Shown: one piece after another, positions 1-7,399 of the stretch | Position numbering within the stretch: the stretch's first letter is position 1 | Layout of the letters: every line of letters begins with the position of its first letter | NCBI GenBank assembly: GCA_029939875.1 | Contig: JAOZSC010000009.1 | Location: 1-17,481, forward strand | DNA: 17,481 nucleotides | Direction of reading: 5' to 3' | Source: Desulfobacterales bacterium | Lineage (GTDB): Bacteria > Desulfobacterota > Desulfobacteria > Desulfobacterales > JAFDCJ01 | The notes under the pieces: generated by a model | The model's database searches: none | The model's input: only the letters and a program-made list of their open reading frames with translations | What the model was told of the DNA's origin: nothing | Translations under genes and position numbers: made by a program

Positions 1-277
1 CAAGCCGCGGGGTATCATCCAAATGTTTTTATCTATTTTATCGCATCAAGCTGCGAATTATACCCGAAAAGAGATTAAAGAGACGGAAGAGATTAAATGG
101 TTACAAAAAACACCATGCACCGTCCAATTCACGCCGTTTTTAATGGGTCCCGTTACATTAGCCATGTCTGTTATGAGACAACAGGTACGAAACTTGAGAA
201 ATAAATCATGTCTTGATAGACGGGGCGGGGCATGCTATCTTTTTAAAAATGCTAAATTTTGTTGAAAGGAGCTTCCC
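1..277. other. Left-edge region with no recognisable gene
   Basis: AT-rich sequence upstream of the universal stress protein gene. An 80-codon open frame at 23-265 (+) has no convincing ribosome binding site, no recognisable motif and an odd composition, so I do not call it a gene. Apart from the possible promoter near 213-241 I see nothing functional here. Confidence 0.6.
213..241 (+). promoter_or_regulatory. Possible sigma-70 type promoter of the stress protein gene
   Basis: TTGATA at 213-218 and TATCTT at 236-241 are separated by 17 bases. They match the consensus hexamers at 5/6 and 4/6 positions. The predicted start near 248 would leave a leader of about 30 bases holding the AAAGGAG ribosome binding site. 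The spacing is right, but the spacer is unusually G-rich and nothing else confirms it. Confidence 0.35.
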
Positions 278-751
278 ATGAAGGTCAAACTGAAAAAAAT
301 TCTGTGTCCTACCGATTTTTCTGCAAATTCCAACCACGCCCTGAAATACGCGCTGACCCTGGCGGCCCTGAGCCGCGCCCAACTGCTGCTGTTTCACGTG
401 GTGGAACCCATTTCCTACCCCCAGTCCGTGGAACTGTTCGAACCCATGATCGACGAGGTTGAGCTCACCATGAAATTGGAGGCCGCCTTTCAAAAACAGC
501 TCGAAGACCAGGTGGCCGCCTTGAAAGACGAATACTCGAAAATAAAGGGACGGCTTGTCACCGGAAACACGTTTGTGGAGATCATCCAGGCCGCCCGGGA
601 AGAGAATGCTGACATGATCATCATGGGGACCCATGGTCGCACCGGGCTGGCCCATGTTTTGATCGGCAGCGTGGCCGAAAGAGTGGTCCGGGAGGCCCCC
701 TGCCCCGTTTTGACCGTCAAACACCCGGAGCATGAATTCGTCAAACCCTGA
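278..751 (+). CDS. Universal stress protein (UspA family)
   Basis: A 157-residue single-domain universal stress protein. It is cytoplasmic and usually dimeric, and in ATP-binding members it is linked to survival under starvation, oxidative or respiratory stress. The N-terminus has the family strand and loop ILCPTDFS (residues 8-15), with Asp13 where the adenine-contacting Asp is expected. The C-terminal half has the G-x2-G-x9-G-S nucleotide loop (Gly117, Gly120, Gly130, Ser131), followed by AERVVREAPCPVLTVK. This makes it a probable ATP-binding type. Length is normal for the family. The start is supported by AAAGGAG about 7 bases upstream of ATG. It is the only rightward gene at this end and converges on the copper ATPase gene, so it is not in that operon. 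Its exact stimulus cannot be read from sequence. Confidence 0.93.
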   Translation: MKVKLKKILCPTDFSANSNHALKYALTLAALSRAQLLLFHVVEPISYPQSVELFEPMIDEVELTMKLEAAFQKQLEDQVAALKDEYSKIKGRLVTGNTFVEIIQAAREENADMIIMGTHGRTGLAHVLIGSVAERVVREAPCPVLTVKHPEHEFVKP

Positions 752-820
752 ATGCTGACCGGCGGATGATATTTACCTAGAAAATAAAAAGAATCCTTTT
801 AAAAATTTGAAACGCCCAAT

Positions 821-3268
821 TTATTTGATTTTGGCTTTGTATAGGCGCAGGCTGTTGCTGACCACCGAAATACTGCTGAAGGCCATGGCCAGGGCCGCCA
901 GGATGGGGTGCAGCTGCCGCAGCATGAGGGGCAGCGATTCAAACGGATACAGGATGCCGGCAGCGATCGGAATCAGTATAACATTGTAACCGAAAGCCCA
1001 GAACAGGTTTTCCTTGATGGTTTTCATGGTGGCCCGGCTGAGTTGGATGGCCCGGGGGACACCCATGAGACTGCCGCTGGACAAAATAACCCCTGCTGTT
1101 TCAATGGCCACGTCGGTGCCGGTTCCGATGGCCAGCCCCACCTCGGCCTGAGCCAGGGCCGGAGCGTCATTGATCCCATCGCCCACCATACCAACCCGCT
1201 CGCCTTTTTCCTGCAGCTCTTTTATTTTGGAAGATTTTTCCTCCGGACGCACTTCGGCAAAAATTTCATCAATATTGACCAAGGCGCCAATGGTTTGCGC
1301 CGTCTGAAGGTTGTCGCCGGTCAGCATGACGACTTTCAAATGCTGGCTGTGAAGCCTGCCGATGGCCTCTTTGGATTCCGGCTTAACGGAATCAGATACT
1401 GCTATCAGGCCGCATAAAACGTCGTCTTCAACCACGACCATGACCGTTTTGCCCTCAGACTGCAGCGCGGCAATTTTTTCATCGGCAGCACTGATGTCGA
1501 GATCCAGTTCTTCAAACCACCCGGGTTTCCCCACCAGCACCTGTTTGCCGTTGATGCGACTTCGGACGCCGAATCCCCCTTCCGCTTTGAATTCTTCGGG
1601 ATCAATGAGATTCAGGTTGCGACTTTGGGCTTCATTTACAATGGCCTTGCCCAGGGGGTGTTCCGAGCCTTTTTCTACCGATGCCGCCAGCTGCAGCAGT
1701 TTCTCCGGATCGCCGCCCTGGATCTCAAGGGCAATGATGTCGGCCACCGACGGCTTGCCCATGGTGATGGTGCCGGTTTTATCCAGCACGATGGTATCCA
1801 GCTTGTTGGCGGTTTCCAGGGCCTGGCTGCTTTTGAACAGGATGCCTTTTTCCGCCCCCTTGCCGGTGCCGGCCATGATGGCCGTCGGGGTTGCCAGCCC
1901 CAGGGCGCAGGGGCAGGCGATGACCAGCACGGCCACCAGCCGGATCATGGCGGGCACGAATTCGCCGGTGAGTGCCCACCATAAAAAGAAGACAAAAAAC
2001 GCGATGCCGATGATGCCCGGAACAAATACAGCCGCCACTTTATCAGCCAGTGCCTGGATGGGCGCCTTGCTGCCCTGGGCTTCCTGGACCAGCCGAATGA
2101 TCTGGGCCAGGGCGGTTTCCTTACCCACCCGGGTAGCGGAAAACCGCAAAAGGCCTTCTCCGTTGATGGTACCGCCGACCACCATGTCGCCGGCATGCTT
2201 GTCCACCGGCAGCGGCTCCCCGCTGAGCATGGACTCATCCACCGCCGAGGCGCCGTCGAGCACCACCCCGTCCACCGGAATGCGTTCGCCGGGACGCACG
2301 ATGACCGTATCGCCCACTTTAACCCGGGTCAGCGGCACTTCTTTTTCGACATTGTCTTCCAGGATGGTGGCTGTTTTTGGGCGCAGGCCGATCAACTTGC
2401 GAATGGCCCCGCCGGTGCGGCCCTTGGTGCGGGCCTCGAGCATCTTGCCCAGTTTGATCAGGGTAATGATCACCGCCGAAGTTTCAAAATAGACATGCGC
2501 TCCCAGACCGGGAAACAACAGAACCCCCAGGGAGTAAAAATAAGCCACCGATGAGCCCATGGCCACCAGCACGTCCATATTGGCGCTCTTGTTTTTAAGG
2601 CTTTTAAATCCCCCGACATAATAATCCCAGCCCGTATAGAACTGCACCGGCGTGGCCAGGATCCAGAAAACCCAGTTGACCCATGCGGCATGGCTCCACT
2701 GCCCGACAAGGCCGAAATCACGCCCCATGCTCCATATGAACAGCGGCAGGGCAAACAGCACCCCCACGGCAAACTTGCGGGTCTGGTCCTTGATTTCCAC
2801 GTCCCGGGCTTTTTGCTCGGCATCTGCCTCATCCAGGCCTTCTTCCGGCGGGATGGCGCCGTAACCGGCCTCTTCAATGGCTGCCACGATGTCATCAAGT
2901 CCTAAAACGCCGGGGATGTATTCCACCGATACCCGTTCGGAAGCAAAATTCACACCGGCGTTCACCACCCCGGGAAACTTTTTGTTCAAGGCCCGTTCAA
3001 TGTTGGCCGCACAGTTGGCGCAGGTCATGCCGGTGACCGGCATTTCGACTTTGGTGGTGGTCACCCCGTATCCCGAGTTTTGAATTTTCTCCACAACGTC
3101 GCGCAGGTTGAGCTGCTGGGGGTCAAAGGCCACCGACGCGTTTTCAGCCGCGAAGTTGACGCTGGCCTCGGCGATGCCACCGAGCTTTTTAACGCCCCGC
3201 TCGATGTTGGCCGCACAGTTGGCACAGGTCATGCCGGTAATGGGTAATGTGTATTTTTGTTCTGTCAT
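821..3268 (-). CDS. copA: Copper-exporting P1B-type ATPase with two HMA domains
   Basis: An 815-residue heavy-metal ATPase that pumps Cu(I) out of the cytoplasm using ATP. Two N-terminal HMA domains each carry [13 protein letters not shown] (residues about 12-24 and 80-92). Membrane helices follow, with the transmembrane CPC metal site at 452-454. The actuator loop has SGEP (349-352), and the phosphorylation motif DKTGT is at 496-500, with Asp496 the phosphorylated residue. Further motifs are SEHPLG around 535-540, MLTGDN (648-653) and GDGINDAP (696-703). YN at 761-762 and MAFSS at 795-799 near the C-terminus are the usual Cu(I)-binding signature of this subgroup. Length is typical and no motif is broken. 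The gene lies 66 bases downstream of a small HMA protein on the same strand, the common chaperone-exporter pairing. The ribosome binding site before the ATG is weak (AAGG), so translation may depend partly on coupling. Confidence 0.95.
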   Translation of the reverse strand: MTEQKYTLPITGMTCANCAANIERGVKKLGGIAEASVNFAAENASVAFDPQQLNLRDVVEKIQNSGYGVTTTKVEMPVTGMTCANCAANIERALNKKFPGVVNAGVNFASERVSVEYIPGVLGLDDIVAAIEEAGYGAIPPEEGLDEADAEQKARDVEIKDQTRKFAVGVLFALPLFIWSMGRDFGLVGQWSHAAWVNWVFWILATPVQFYTGWDYYVGGFKSLKNKSANMDVLVAMGSSVAYFYSLGVLLFPGLGAHVYFETSAVIITLIKLGKMLEARTKGRTGGAIRKLIGLRPKTATILEDNVEKEVPLTRVKVGDTVIVRPGERIPVDGVVLDGASAVDESMLSGEPLPVDKHAGDMVVGGTINGEGLLRFSATRVGKETALAQIIRLVQEAQGSKAPIQALADKVAAVFVPGIIGIAFFVFFLWWALTGEFVPAMIRLVAVLVIACPCALGLATPTAIMAGTGKGAEKGILFKSSQALETANKLDTIVLDKTGTITMGKPSVADIIALEIQGGDPEKLLQLAASVEKGSEHPLGKAIVNEAQSRNLNLIDPEEFKAEGGFGVRSRINGKQVLVGKPGWFEELDLDISAADEKIAALQSEGKTVMVVVEDDVLCGLIAVSDSVKPESKEAIGRLHSQHLKVVMLTGDNLQTAQTIGALVNIDEIFAEVRPEEKSSKIKELQEKGERVGMVGDGINDAPALAQAEVGLAIGTGTDVAIETAGVILSSGSLMGVPRAIQLSRATMKTIKENLFWAFGYNVILIPIAAGILYPFESLPLMLRQLHPILAALAMAFSSISVVSNSLRLYKAKIK

Positions 3269-3334
3269 GGCTTTGCCTTATCTTTTGTTTGACAGGTGGT
3301 GTTTGCTATGTGGTTTATGCGCCGTTGAGGGTTA

Positions 3335-3538
3335 TCAGGCTGCCGGATAGTTGATTTCCTGCAGGGTTGCTTTTATTTTTTCTAAAGTGACCGGCGCCTC
3401 CCATTGAACATCAACGGTTTTGGCCTCCGGGCTGCCGTCCACAGCGGTAACCCCCGGCAGCTCACTCAATTCGTTTTTAATCGTCATCACGCAGTGTCCG
3501 CAGGAAATGTTGGGAATTGAAAAGGTTTGTTTTTCCAT
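3335..3538 (-). CDS. Small HMA-domain protein, copper chaperone (CopZ-like)
   Basis: A 67-residue single HMA domain, the size of CopZ/Atx1-type chaperones that carry Cu(I) to a P1B ATPase. The metal loop is ISCGHCVMTI, giving C-x2-C in the form CGHC at residues 13-16. His between the cysteines is seen in some HMA proteins and differs from the CANC of the ATPase downstream. The predicted beta-alpha-beta-beta-alpha-beta pattern fits, ending in a typical EINYPAA. AAAGGAGG 8 bases before the ATG is a strong ribosome binding site. It lies directly upstream of copA on the same strand. Copper is the likely metal from context, but an isolated HMA domain could also handle another soft metal. Confidence 0.88.
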   Translation of the reverse strand: MEKQTFSIPNISCGHCVMTIKNELSELPGVTAVDGSPEAKTVDVQWEAPVTLEKIKATLQEINYPAA

Positions 3539-3701
3539 GGGTATCGTCCTCCTTTATTTTGGATTTCGTGGGTAACTTCTCAAAAAGCTGCAGTCGGCGG
3601 CGCGCAATATGCATTTTGATTTCGATTGGTAGCAGATTGCCCTAACTTATTGAGAGCTTACCTCCGTGGCAGTGTTTGCTGCCGGTGTTTGTTTTCCTAG
3701 T

Positions 3702-3729
3702 AAATTAGTACAGATTACAGGATTGTCAA
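3702..3729 (-). promoter_or_regulatory. Possible promoter upstream of the HMA-copA pair
   Basis: On the minus strand, TTGACA (3729-3724) is followed after 16 bases by TAATTT (3707-3702). The -35 is perfect but the -10 is poor. The 210-base gap between the sulfite-reductase-like gene and the HMA gene also holds a 5-bp hairpin with a 6-base loop (3668-3683). An own promoter is plausible here because copper efflux pairs usually respond to metal separately from a redox operon. I see no clear CsoR, CopY or CueR operator. Confidence 0.3.
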
Positions 3730-3748
3730 TCAGAGGATGCGTTGAAGG

Positions 3749-4549
3749 TTAGCCGGGGAATCGTTCGGCCAGCGTTTTAAAAACGGCCGGGGATAAAATC
3801 TGGCCAAAGCGCTCCCCATGCCGGCTGTGCTGCTTGTAGAAGCGCAGGCATGCCGCTACAATCTGCAGCGCCTGCTGGTGGCTGTAAATTCCGGGCAGTT
3901 CCCTGGCAAGCCGGGGATGGCGTCCGAGCTTGCCCCCCAGTTGGATCCGAAACCCCGTGGCGCCTTCGACAATCGTGCCGGTGGGGCACACCTGGATGCA
4001 TTTCCCGCAATGCAGGCAGCGGGAAAAATCGACCTGCGGATATATCGGGTCCCCCTCAAGGATAATCGCATTTTCCCGGCAGGCATCCAGGCAGGCTTCA
4101 CATTGGCTGCAGGACGCTGCGGTCAGCCGCGGTGTGCCGGCGCCGATGATACCGATATCTTTTATCTGGGGCTGGGAGCAGGCATTGGGACAGTCGGCCA
4201 ATGCGATTCTGAATTCATGGTGAAATTTCAGATCCCCCTTCACGCGCTGGTGCAAAAACCCGAGCAAATCTTCTTTTTTCATCAGGGCTTCGATCTGCTC
4301 GAGCAGCCCGTCGCTGACAACCGTCCGGTTGGGGCATCCGCCGGGTCCGAAACAGGTTTCGATCTGGTATCCTTTGATCTCAGAGGCCATGCGGGTCAGG
4401 TAACGCGCCTGGGTGGTCTTAACATCGGCCAGGCTGACTGTTTTTCTTCCGGTCTGGGCGGCTTCTTTTTCAACCCGGCCCCTGACGCGCTTACGCACGA
4501 AAAACGGCACTTTGCGAATAGCTTCCTCTGCTTCCGGCATCCACTGCAT
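3749..4549 (-). CDS. Siroheme-type sulfite/nitrite reductase-like protein with N-terminal PCP_red domain and two [4Fe-4S] sites
   Basis: 266 residues from the chosen start. Residues 3-51 match the PCP_red domain found at the C-terminus of the light-independent protochlorophyllide reductase B subunit: W-M-P-E-A, then VPFFVR, then a second helix with VE-x3-A-x2-G. Then comes a compact sulfite reductase half with the siroheme-[4Fe-4S] ligands C-x5-C (Cys66, Cys72) and C-x3-C (Cys120, Cys124). A ferredoxin insert carries two C-x2-C-x2-C-x3-C motifs (Cys147-157 and Cys178-188). GFRIQLGGKLGRHP near the end is typical of this family. It resembles the small assimilatory-type or AsrC-like enzymes, but the substrate is not proven. 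I chose the ATG at 4549, not the upstream one at 4612, because it has GAGG nearby, starts at the domain, and follows the upstream stop by one base. Ferredoxin and HEAT-protein genes precede it closely. Confidence 0.85.
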   Translation of the reverse strand: MQWMPEAEEAIRKVPFFVRKRVRGRVEKEAAQTGRKTVSLADVKTTQARYLTRMASEIKGYQIETCFGPGGCPNRTVVSDGLLEQIEALMKKEDLLGFLHQRVKGDLKFHHEFRIALADCPNACSQPQIKDIGIIGAGTPRLTAASCSQCEACLDACRENAIILEGDPIYPQVDFSRCLHCGKCIQVCPTGTIVEGATGFRIQLGGKLGRHPRLARELPGIYSHQQALQIVAACLRFYKQHSRHGERFGQILSPAVFKTLAERFPG

Positions 4550-4550
4550 T

Positions 4551-5267
4551 TCATCGCACCTCAAGTTGGGTTTCCAAGGCCCCCCGCGCCAGTCCGCCGA
4601 CGGAACAGGCAATCAAGCGACCATCGCGATAGAGGGTCAGGCAGCCGGGATCGTCGGTTAGCTGCCGCAACTTTTTAATGGTTTTGGCACCGTCCAGGGG
4701 ACCGGCCGCCCAGGCTGCCAGGCCCCTTAAGTGGGGATCCGAAGAATCGAGATGCGGAGGCAGAAACGCCACTGCGCCGGGCAAGTACTGCGGCCGGGTA
4801 TGCGCCAGCCGACCGATGCCCCACAGCAGTCCGCGCTGCAGCATTTCATGTTCCAGATAATTGCCCTCCGGCTGCAGATAGGAAACAAGAATGCACCCGT
4901 ACTCCCCGGCAAAGCGTTCATTTTGGGCCATGATCTCCGCCATGGATTCCGGGCACCCCCAGCCGATTCCGCCGGACTCGTCGTTCAACTGCCAGATAAA
5001 ACGGCGCATAACCACCTTCGCGGACTCAGGGTCCGAGCCCGCCAAATCGGCAACCACTTTTCCCATGGCAGTCACCGCCCGCCATTTCACCTGCTCGTCC
5101 AGACTGCACAGAAAGGAGAAAAGCGGGTTGACGGCCTGCCGGGGGGGCATACGGCGGATCTCTTCGAGTCCCTTTGCAAAATCGCCGCCCTGCAGCAGCT
5201 GCAGGATTATTTTTTTCAGCTGTCGGCCGCCCATTCGATGTTCGACGTTCGTCCTTTCGGTGTTCAT
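4551..5267 (-). CDS. HEAT-like repeat protein (DVU0298-type)
   Basis: A 238-residue soluble, helix-rich protein with no membrane segment or signal peptide. Repeated amphipathic helix pairs contain recurring short motifs: VKWRAVTAMGKVVADL (60-75), IGWGCPESMAEIMAQN (101-116), RGLLWGIGRLA (145-155) and RGLAAWAAGPL (181-191). These fit HEAT/ARM-like helical repeats, which usually act as protein-binding scaffolds. From memory it resembles a conserved family of sulfate reducers labelled DVU0298; its biochemical role is unknown to me. Its start is 7 bases after the ferredoxin stop, with AAAGGATGATGAAAGG serving as ribosome binding region, and its stop is one base from the next ATG. The three genes therefore look translationally coupled. 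A role in assembling or guiding the siroheme protein downstream is inference only. Confidence 0.8.
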   Translation of the reverse strand: MNTERTNVEHRMGGRQLKKIILQLLQGGDFAKGLEEIRRMPPRQAVNPLFSFLCSLDEQVKWRAVTAMGKVVADLAGSDPESAKVVMRRFIWQLNDESGGIGWGCPESMAEIMAQNERFAGEYGCILVSYLQPEGNYLEHEMLQRGLLWGIGRLAHTRPQYLPGAVAFLPPHLDSSDPHLRGLAAWAAGPLDGAKTIKKLRQLTDDPGCLTLYRDGRLIACSVGGLARGALETQLEVR

Positions 5268-5274
5268 CCTTTCA

Positions 5275-5469
5275 TCATCCTTTCAGTTCCTCCCAGTAGA
5301 TACAATCGGCGGGGCAGTTTTTAATTGCCTCGTCGACTTCCCCCGGGTAGTCGTCCAGATCGACCACTTCAATATACCCGGCGTCATTTAGGCGAAATAC
5401 GTCCGGACAAACCTCCACGCAAACGCCGCATACAATGCAGTCACTGAGTTCAACAACCGGTATTTTCAT
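5275..5469 (-). CDS. Monocluster-type [4Fe-4S] ferredoxin
   Basis: 64 residues from ATG 5469, close to Desulfovibrio ferredoxins. The first motif is C-x2-C-x2-C-x3-C-P (Cys11, 14, 17, 21) and the second is C-P at Cys52, followed by Cys56. In the D. gigas type, Cys11, 14, 17 and 52 would hold one [4Fe-4S] cluster. Cys21 matches the position that forms a disulfide there, although its usual partner is absent here and Cys56 is extra. An acidic surface and a DVF after the motif also fit. An upstream ATG at 5520 would add 17 basic residues and run through a hairpin (5511-5527), so the later start is preferred although its ribosome binding site is weak. It is a cytoplasmic one-electron carrier, probably the donor for the sulfite-reductase-like protein two genes downstream. 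Confidence 0.88.
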   Translation of the reverse strand: MKIPVVELSDCIVCGVCVEVCPDVFRLNDAGYIEVVDLDDYPGEVDEAIKNCPADCIYWEELKG

Positions 5470-5510
5470 ACCCGACTTTCTTTTGGTACTGGATGCAACG
5501 CACTTAAAAT

Positions 5511-5527
5511 ACGGCCCCAAAAGCCGT
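5511..5527 (-). terminator. Small hairpin between flavodiiron and ferredoxin genes
   Basis: ACGGC (5511-5515) and GCCGT (5523-5527) can pair around a 7-base loop, with T-rich sequence on both sides. It lies upstream of the ferredoxin start, inside its leader on the minus strand, and could act as a weak terminator or attenuator. The stem is only 5 bp, so this is tentative. Confidence 0.25.
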
Positions 5528-5556
5528 TTTAAACCCTTGACGGCGGTTTAAATCAA

Positions 5557-6741
5557 CTACCCCTTAACGGCCTTGCCGACCTTGCGGCCCAATTCATAAC
5601 AGGCTTCCAGGGCATCTTTGTCCGGCACATACTGAATTCTAAGGCCCGGATCGATGACGTCAAATTTCATGGCTTCCAGCTCCTGGTTGATCATCTTGAC
5701 GGCTTCACCGGACCAACCGTAAGACCCGAACGCCGCGCCGATCTTGTTCAACGGCTTGAGGCCTTTCATATAAGTAAGAATGTCCGCCAGGGGGGGAAAC
5801 AACTGATTGTTCAGGGTGGGAGAGCCGACCACCACAGCCCCGGCGTCCAGCACCTCGGTCATGATCTCGCTGCGATGGCTTTTGCGGACATGAAAGGGTT
5901 TGGCCGCAACACCTTCCCGGTTGAGCCCGGCCGTAACGGCCTCGGCCATCTTTTCCGTGCTGTGCCACATGGTATCGTATATCACCACGGCTTTTTGCTG
6001 TGGTTCCTGCCGGCACCAGCGCACGTATGCCTCGATAATCTTCGCCGGATCCTGACGCCAGATGATGCCGTGATCCGGACATATCATCTTAAATTCCAAC
6101 CCCAGACTCATAACATTGTCGAGCAATTTTTGAATATGGGTCGAATACAGCATCAAAATATTGGCAAAATACTTTTTGGCATGCTGCATGATCGCATCAC
6201 CGATCTGGTCATCGAATTTTTCCGGACCGGCGTAATGCTGGCCAAAACCGTCGCTGGAAAACAAAATCTTGTCTTCCTTGAGATAGGTGAACATGCTGTC
6301 CGGCCAATGGATCATGCGGGTTTCCAGAAACGTCAGGGTCCGTTTGCCGATGCTCAGTTCCTCCATGTTGGCCACGGGGTGATAGTTCCATTTCTGGCGA
6401 AAATGTTTGGCAAGGTTCTTATGCCCCATTTTTGAGCAGTAAACGGGTTTGTCCTCACCGATTCTGTGCATCACCCGGGCCAGGGCACCGGTATGATCCA
6501 TCTCGGTGTGGTTGCTGACCACCAGATCGATCTGTTTTGGATCGACCACCCGGGCGATATTGTCAATCAATTGATCGGTAAAATCGTGTTTTACCGTATC
6601 GACCAGCACGGTCTTTTCATCCACAATTAAAAAACTGTTGTAGGTTGTCCCCAGATCGGTGGAATAACCGTGAAAATCCCGGATATTCCAATCCGTGACG
6701 CCGACACTGAAAACACCGTCCGCTATTTCGATCGTCTCCAT
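5557..6741 (-). CDS. fprA: Flavodiiron protein (rubredoxin:oxygen oxidoreductase, FprA/ROO family)
   Basis: A 394-residue cytoplasmic enzyme that reduces O2 to water, or NO to N2O, with electrons usually delivered by rubredoxin. The N-terminal metallo-beta-lactamase-like domain has the complete diiron set: His78, Glu80, Asp82 (HTEMDH), His145, Asp164 and His224. The numbering is almost the same as in D. gigas ROO. His83 is also present. The C-terminal flavodoxin domain begins about residue 252, with the FMN phosphate loop TMWHST and the flavin-contact loop GSYGWSG. No extra C-terminal rubredoxin or reductase domain is fused, so this is the class A layout. Two rubredoxin genes lie directly upstream on the same strand, the expected partners. 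GGGG about 9 bases before ATG serves as ribosome binding site. O2 versus NO preference cannot be told from sequence. Confidence 0.95.
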   Translation of the reverse strand: METIEIADGVFSVGVTDWNIRDFHGYSTDLGTTYNSFLIVDEKTVLVDTVKHDFTDQLIDNIARVVDPKQIDLVVSNHTEMDHTGALARVMHRIGEDKPVYCSKMGHKNLAKHFRQKWNYHPVANMEELSIGKRTLTFLETRMIHWPDSMFTYLKEDKILFSSDGFGQHYAGPEKFDDQIGDAIMQHAKKYFANILMLYSTHIQKLLDNVMSLGLEFKMICPDHGIIWRQDPAKIIEAYVRWCRQEPQQKAVVIYDTMWHSTEKMAEAVTAGLNREGVAAKPFHVRKSHRSEIMTEVLDAGAVVVGSPTLNNQLFPPLADILTYMKGLKPLNKIGAAFGSYGWSGEAVKMINQELEAMKFDVIDPGLRIQYVPDKDALEACYELGRKVGKAVKG

Positions 6742-6846
6742 TTTTAATCCCCGCTTTTATCCTGGTTTAAGATTACATTTTTACAATCACACCTACCTTC
6801 ACAAGCCACCACCAGGGTCTTCAGATCGCCGCCCCTGCGCCAGTAA

Positions 6847-6896
6847 CAATGCCCTTTTTGCCGGAAGGTTTAATTTCGGCCGCAAAAAGGGCATTG
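6847..6896. repeat. Perfect 15-bp inverted repeat between rubredoxin and flavodiiron genes
   Basis: CAATGCCCTTTTTGC (6847-6861) and GCAAAAAGGGCATTG (6882-6896) are exact reverse complements separated by 20 bases. It lies 33 bases beyond the rubredoxin stop on the minus strand. It would form a strong RNA hairpin, but no U-run follows on the minus strand, so it is not a textbook terminator. It could limit read-through from the rubredoxins into fprA, protect the 3' end of the rubredoxin mRNA, or be a small repeat element. Confidence 0.75.
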
Positions 6897-6929
6897 GAGT
6901 TGATCATTGGCACTCAGCGCCTGAGGCCG

Positions 6930-7091
6930 CTATTCTTCCTTTTCAAAATCATCTTTGGCAGCACCGCACACCGGGCACTCCCAGTCATCCGGCACATCTT
7001 CCCACTTGGTGCCGGCCGCCACTGCGTTATCCGGGTCTCCCTGTGCCGGGTCGTACACATAGCCGCAAATCGTACACACGTATTTGTCCAT
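6930..7091 (-). CDS. Rubredoxin (classical CX2C type)
   Basis: A 53-residue rubredoxin, a small cytoplasmic one-electron carrier with a single Fe(SCys)4 centre. It starts [15 protein letters not shown] and has Cys6, Cys9, Cys39 and Cys42 in the standard C-x2-C-G-Y ... C-P-x-C-G-A pattern, with the aromatic core (Tyr4, Tyr11, Tyr13, Trp30, Trp37) in place. Length is exactly that of classical rubredoxins. AAGGAG upstream of the ATG is a good ribosome binding site. It lies 42 bases after a second rubredoxin gene and just before the flavodiiron protein, recalling the rubredoxin-ROO operon of D. gigas, so it is the probable electron donor to that enzyme. Confidence 0.95.
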   Translation of the reverse strand: MDKYVCTICGYVYDPAQGDPDNAVAAGTKWEDVPDDWECPVCGAAKDDFEKEE

Positions 7092-7133
7092 TGCCTTTCT
7101 CCTTTTGTCTGGTTGGGTGGTTAATATATTTTT

Positions 7134-7349
7134 TTAAGCCTGTTGCTGCTCTTCTTTCACGGAGCCGGGGCCGGCCAGCGGTTTGAACATCTTTTTGCTC
7201 GCGCCGCACACCGGGCAACGCCAGTCATCCGGGAGATCCTCAAAATGGGTCCCCTTGGCAATCTTTGCCCGGCGATCACCCCTGTCCGGGTCATAAACAT
7301 AGCCGCAATTAACCGTCTGGCACTGATACATCTCTTCAGGGTTCGCCAC
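7134..7349 (-). CDS. Rubredoxin variant with a CX4C first motif
   Basis: A 71-residue rubredoxin. The second iron motif is normal (Cys45, Cys48 in CPVCGA), but the first is C-Q-T-V-N-C, Cys10 and Cys15, so four residues separate the cysteines instead of two. A CX4C rubredoxin (Rd-2) is known from Desulfovibrio desulfuricans, as far as I recall, so this is a rare but real subtype and not a sequencing error: the frame stays open through the insertion. The C-terminus has a charged, Gln-rich tail of about 20 residues not found in classical rubredoxins. Translation starts at GTG (7349-7347), supported by GGAGG 5 bases upstream. The tandem classical rubredoxin follows. The longer loop would change redox potential or partner choice; that part is inference. 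Confidence 0.92.
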   Translation of the reverse strand: MANPEEMYQCQTVNCGYVYDPDRGDRRAKIAKGTHFEDLPDDWRCPVCGASKKMFKPLAGPGSVKEEQQQA

Positions 7350-7371
7350 TTTTACCTCCTCGCATTTACAA

Positions 7372-7396
7372 TAATTGTGCGCTTAGCGCACAATTA
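7372..7396. terminator. Strong 11-bp hairpin after the flavoprotein-ArsC gene
   Basis: TAATTGTGCGC (7372-7382) and GCGCACAATTA (7386-7396) pair perfectly around a 3-base loop. The hairpin starts 3 bases past the stop of the flavoprotein-ArsC gene and ends just before the ribosome binding site of the CX4C rubredoxin. On the minus strand it is followed by TTGTAAATG rather than a U-run, so it may be a partial terminator, a processing site, or a palindromic operator (TTGTGCGC/GCGCACAA) for the rubredoxin-fprA unit. Confidence 0.5.
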
Positions 7397-7399
7397 AGA

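Noticed and set aside
23..265. 80-residue open frame at the left edge
   Set aside because: No ribosome binding site, no family resemblance and unusual composition.
752..820. Terminator between the convergent stress protein and copper ATPase genes
   Set aside because: Only a 5-bp A/T stem (AAAAG/CTTTT) is present; too weak to call.
1362..2492. 376-residue open frame on the plus strand
   Set aside because: It lies fully antisense to the intact copper ATPase gene, is Ser/Pro/Met-rich without motifs and has no ribosome binding site; it is a by-product of GC-rich codon positions.
3818..4678. 286-residue open frame on the plus strand
   Set aside because: Antisense to the sulfite-reductase-like gene, whose Fe-S and siroheme motifs are intact; no motifs of its own.
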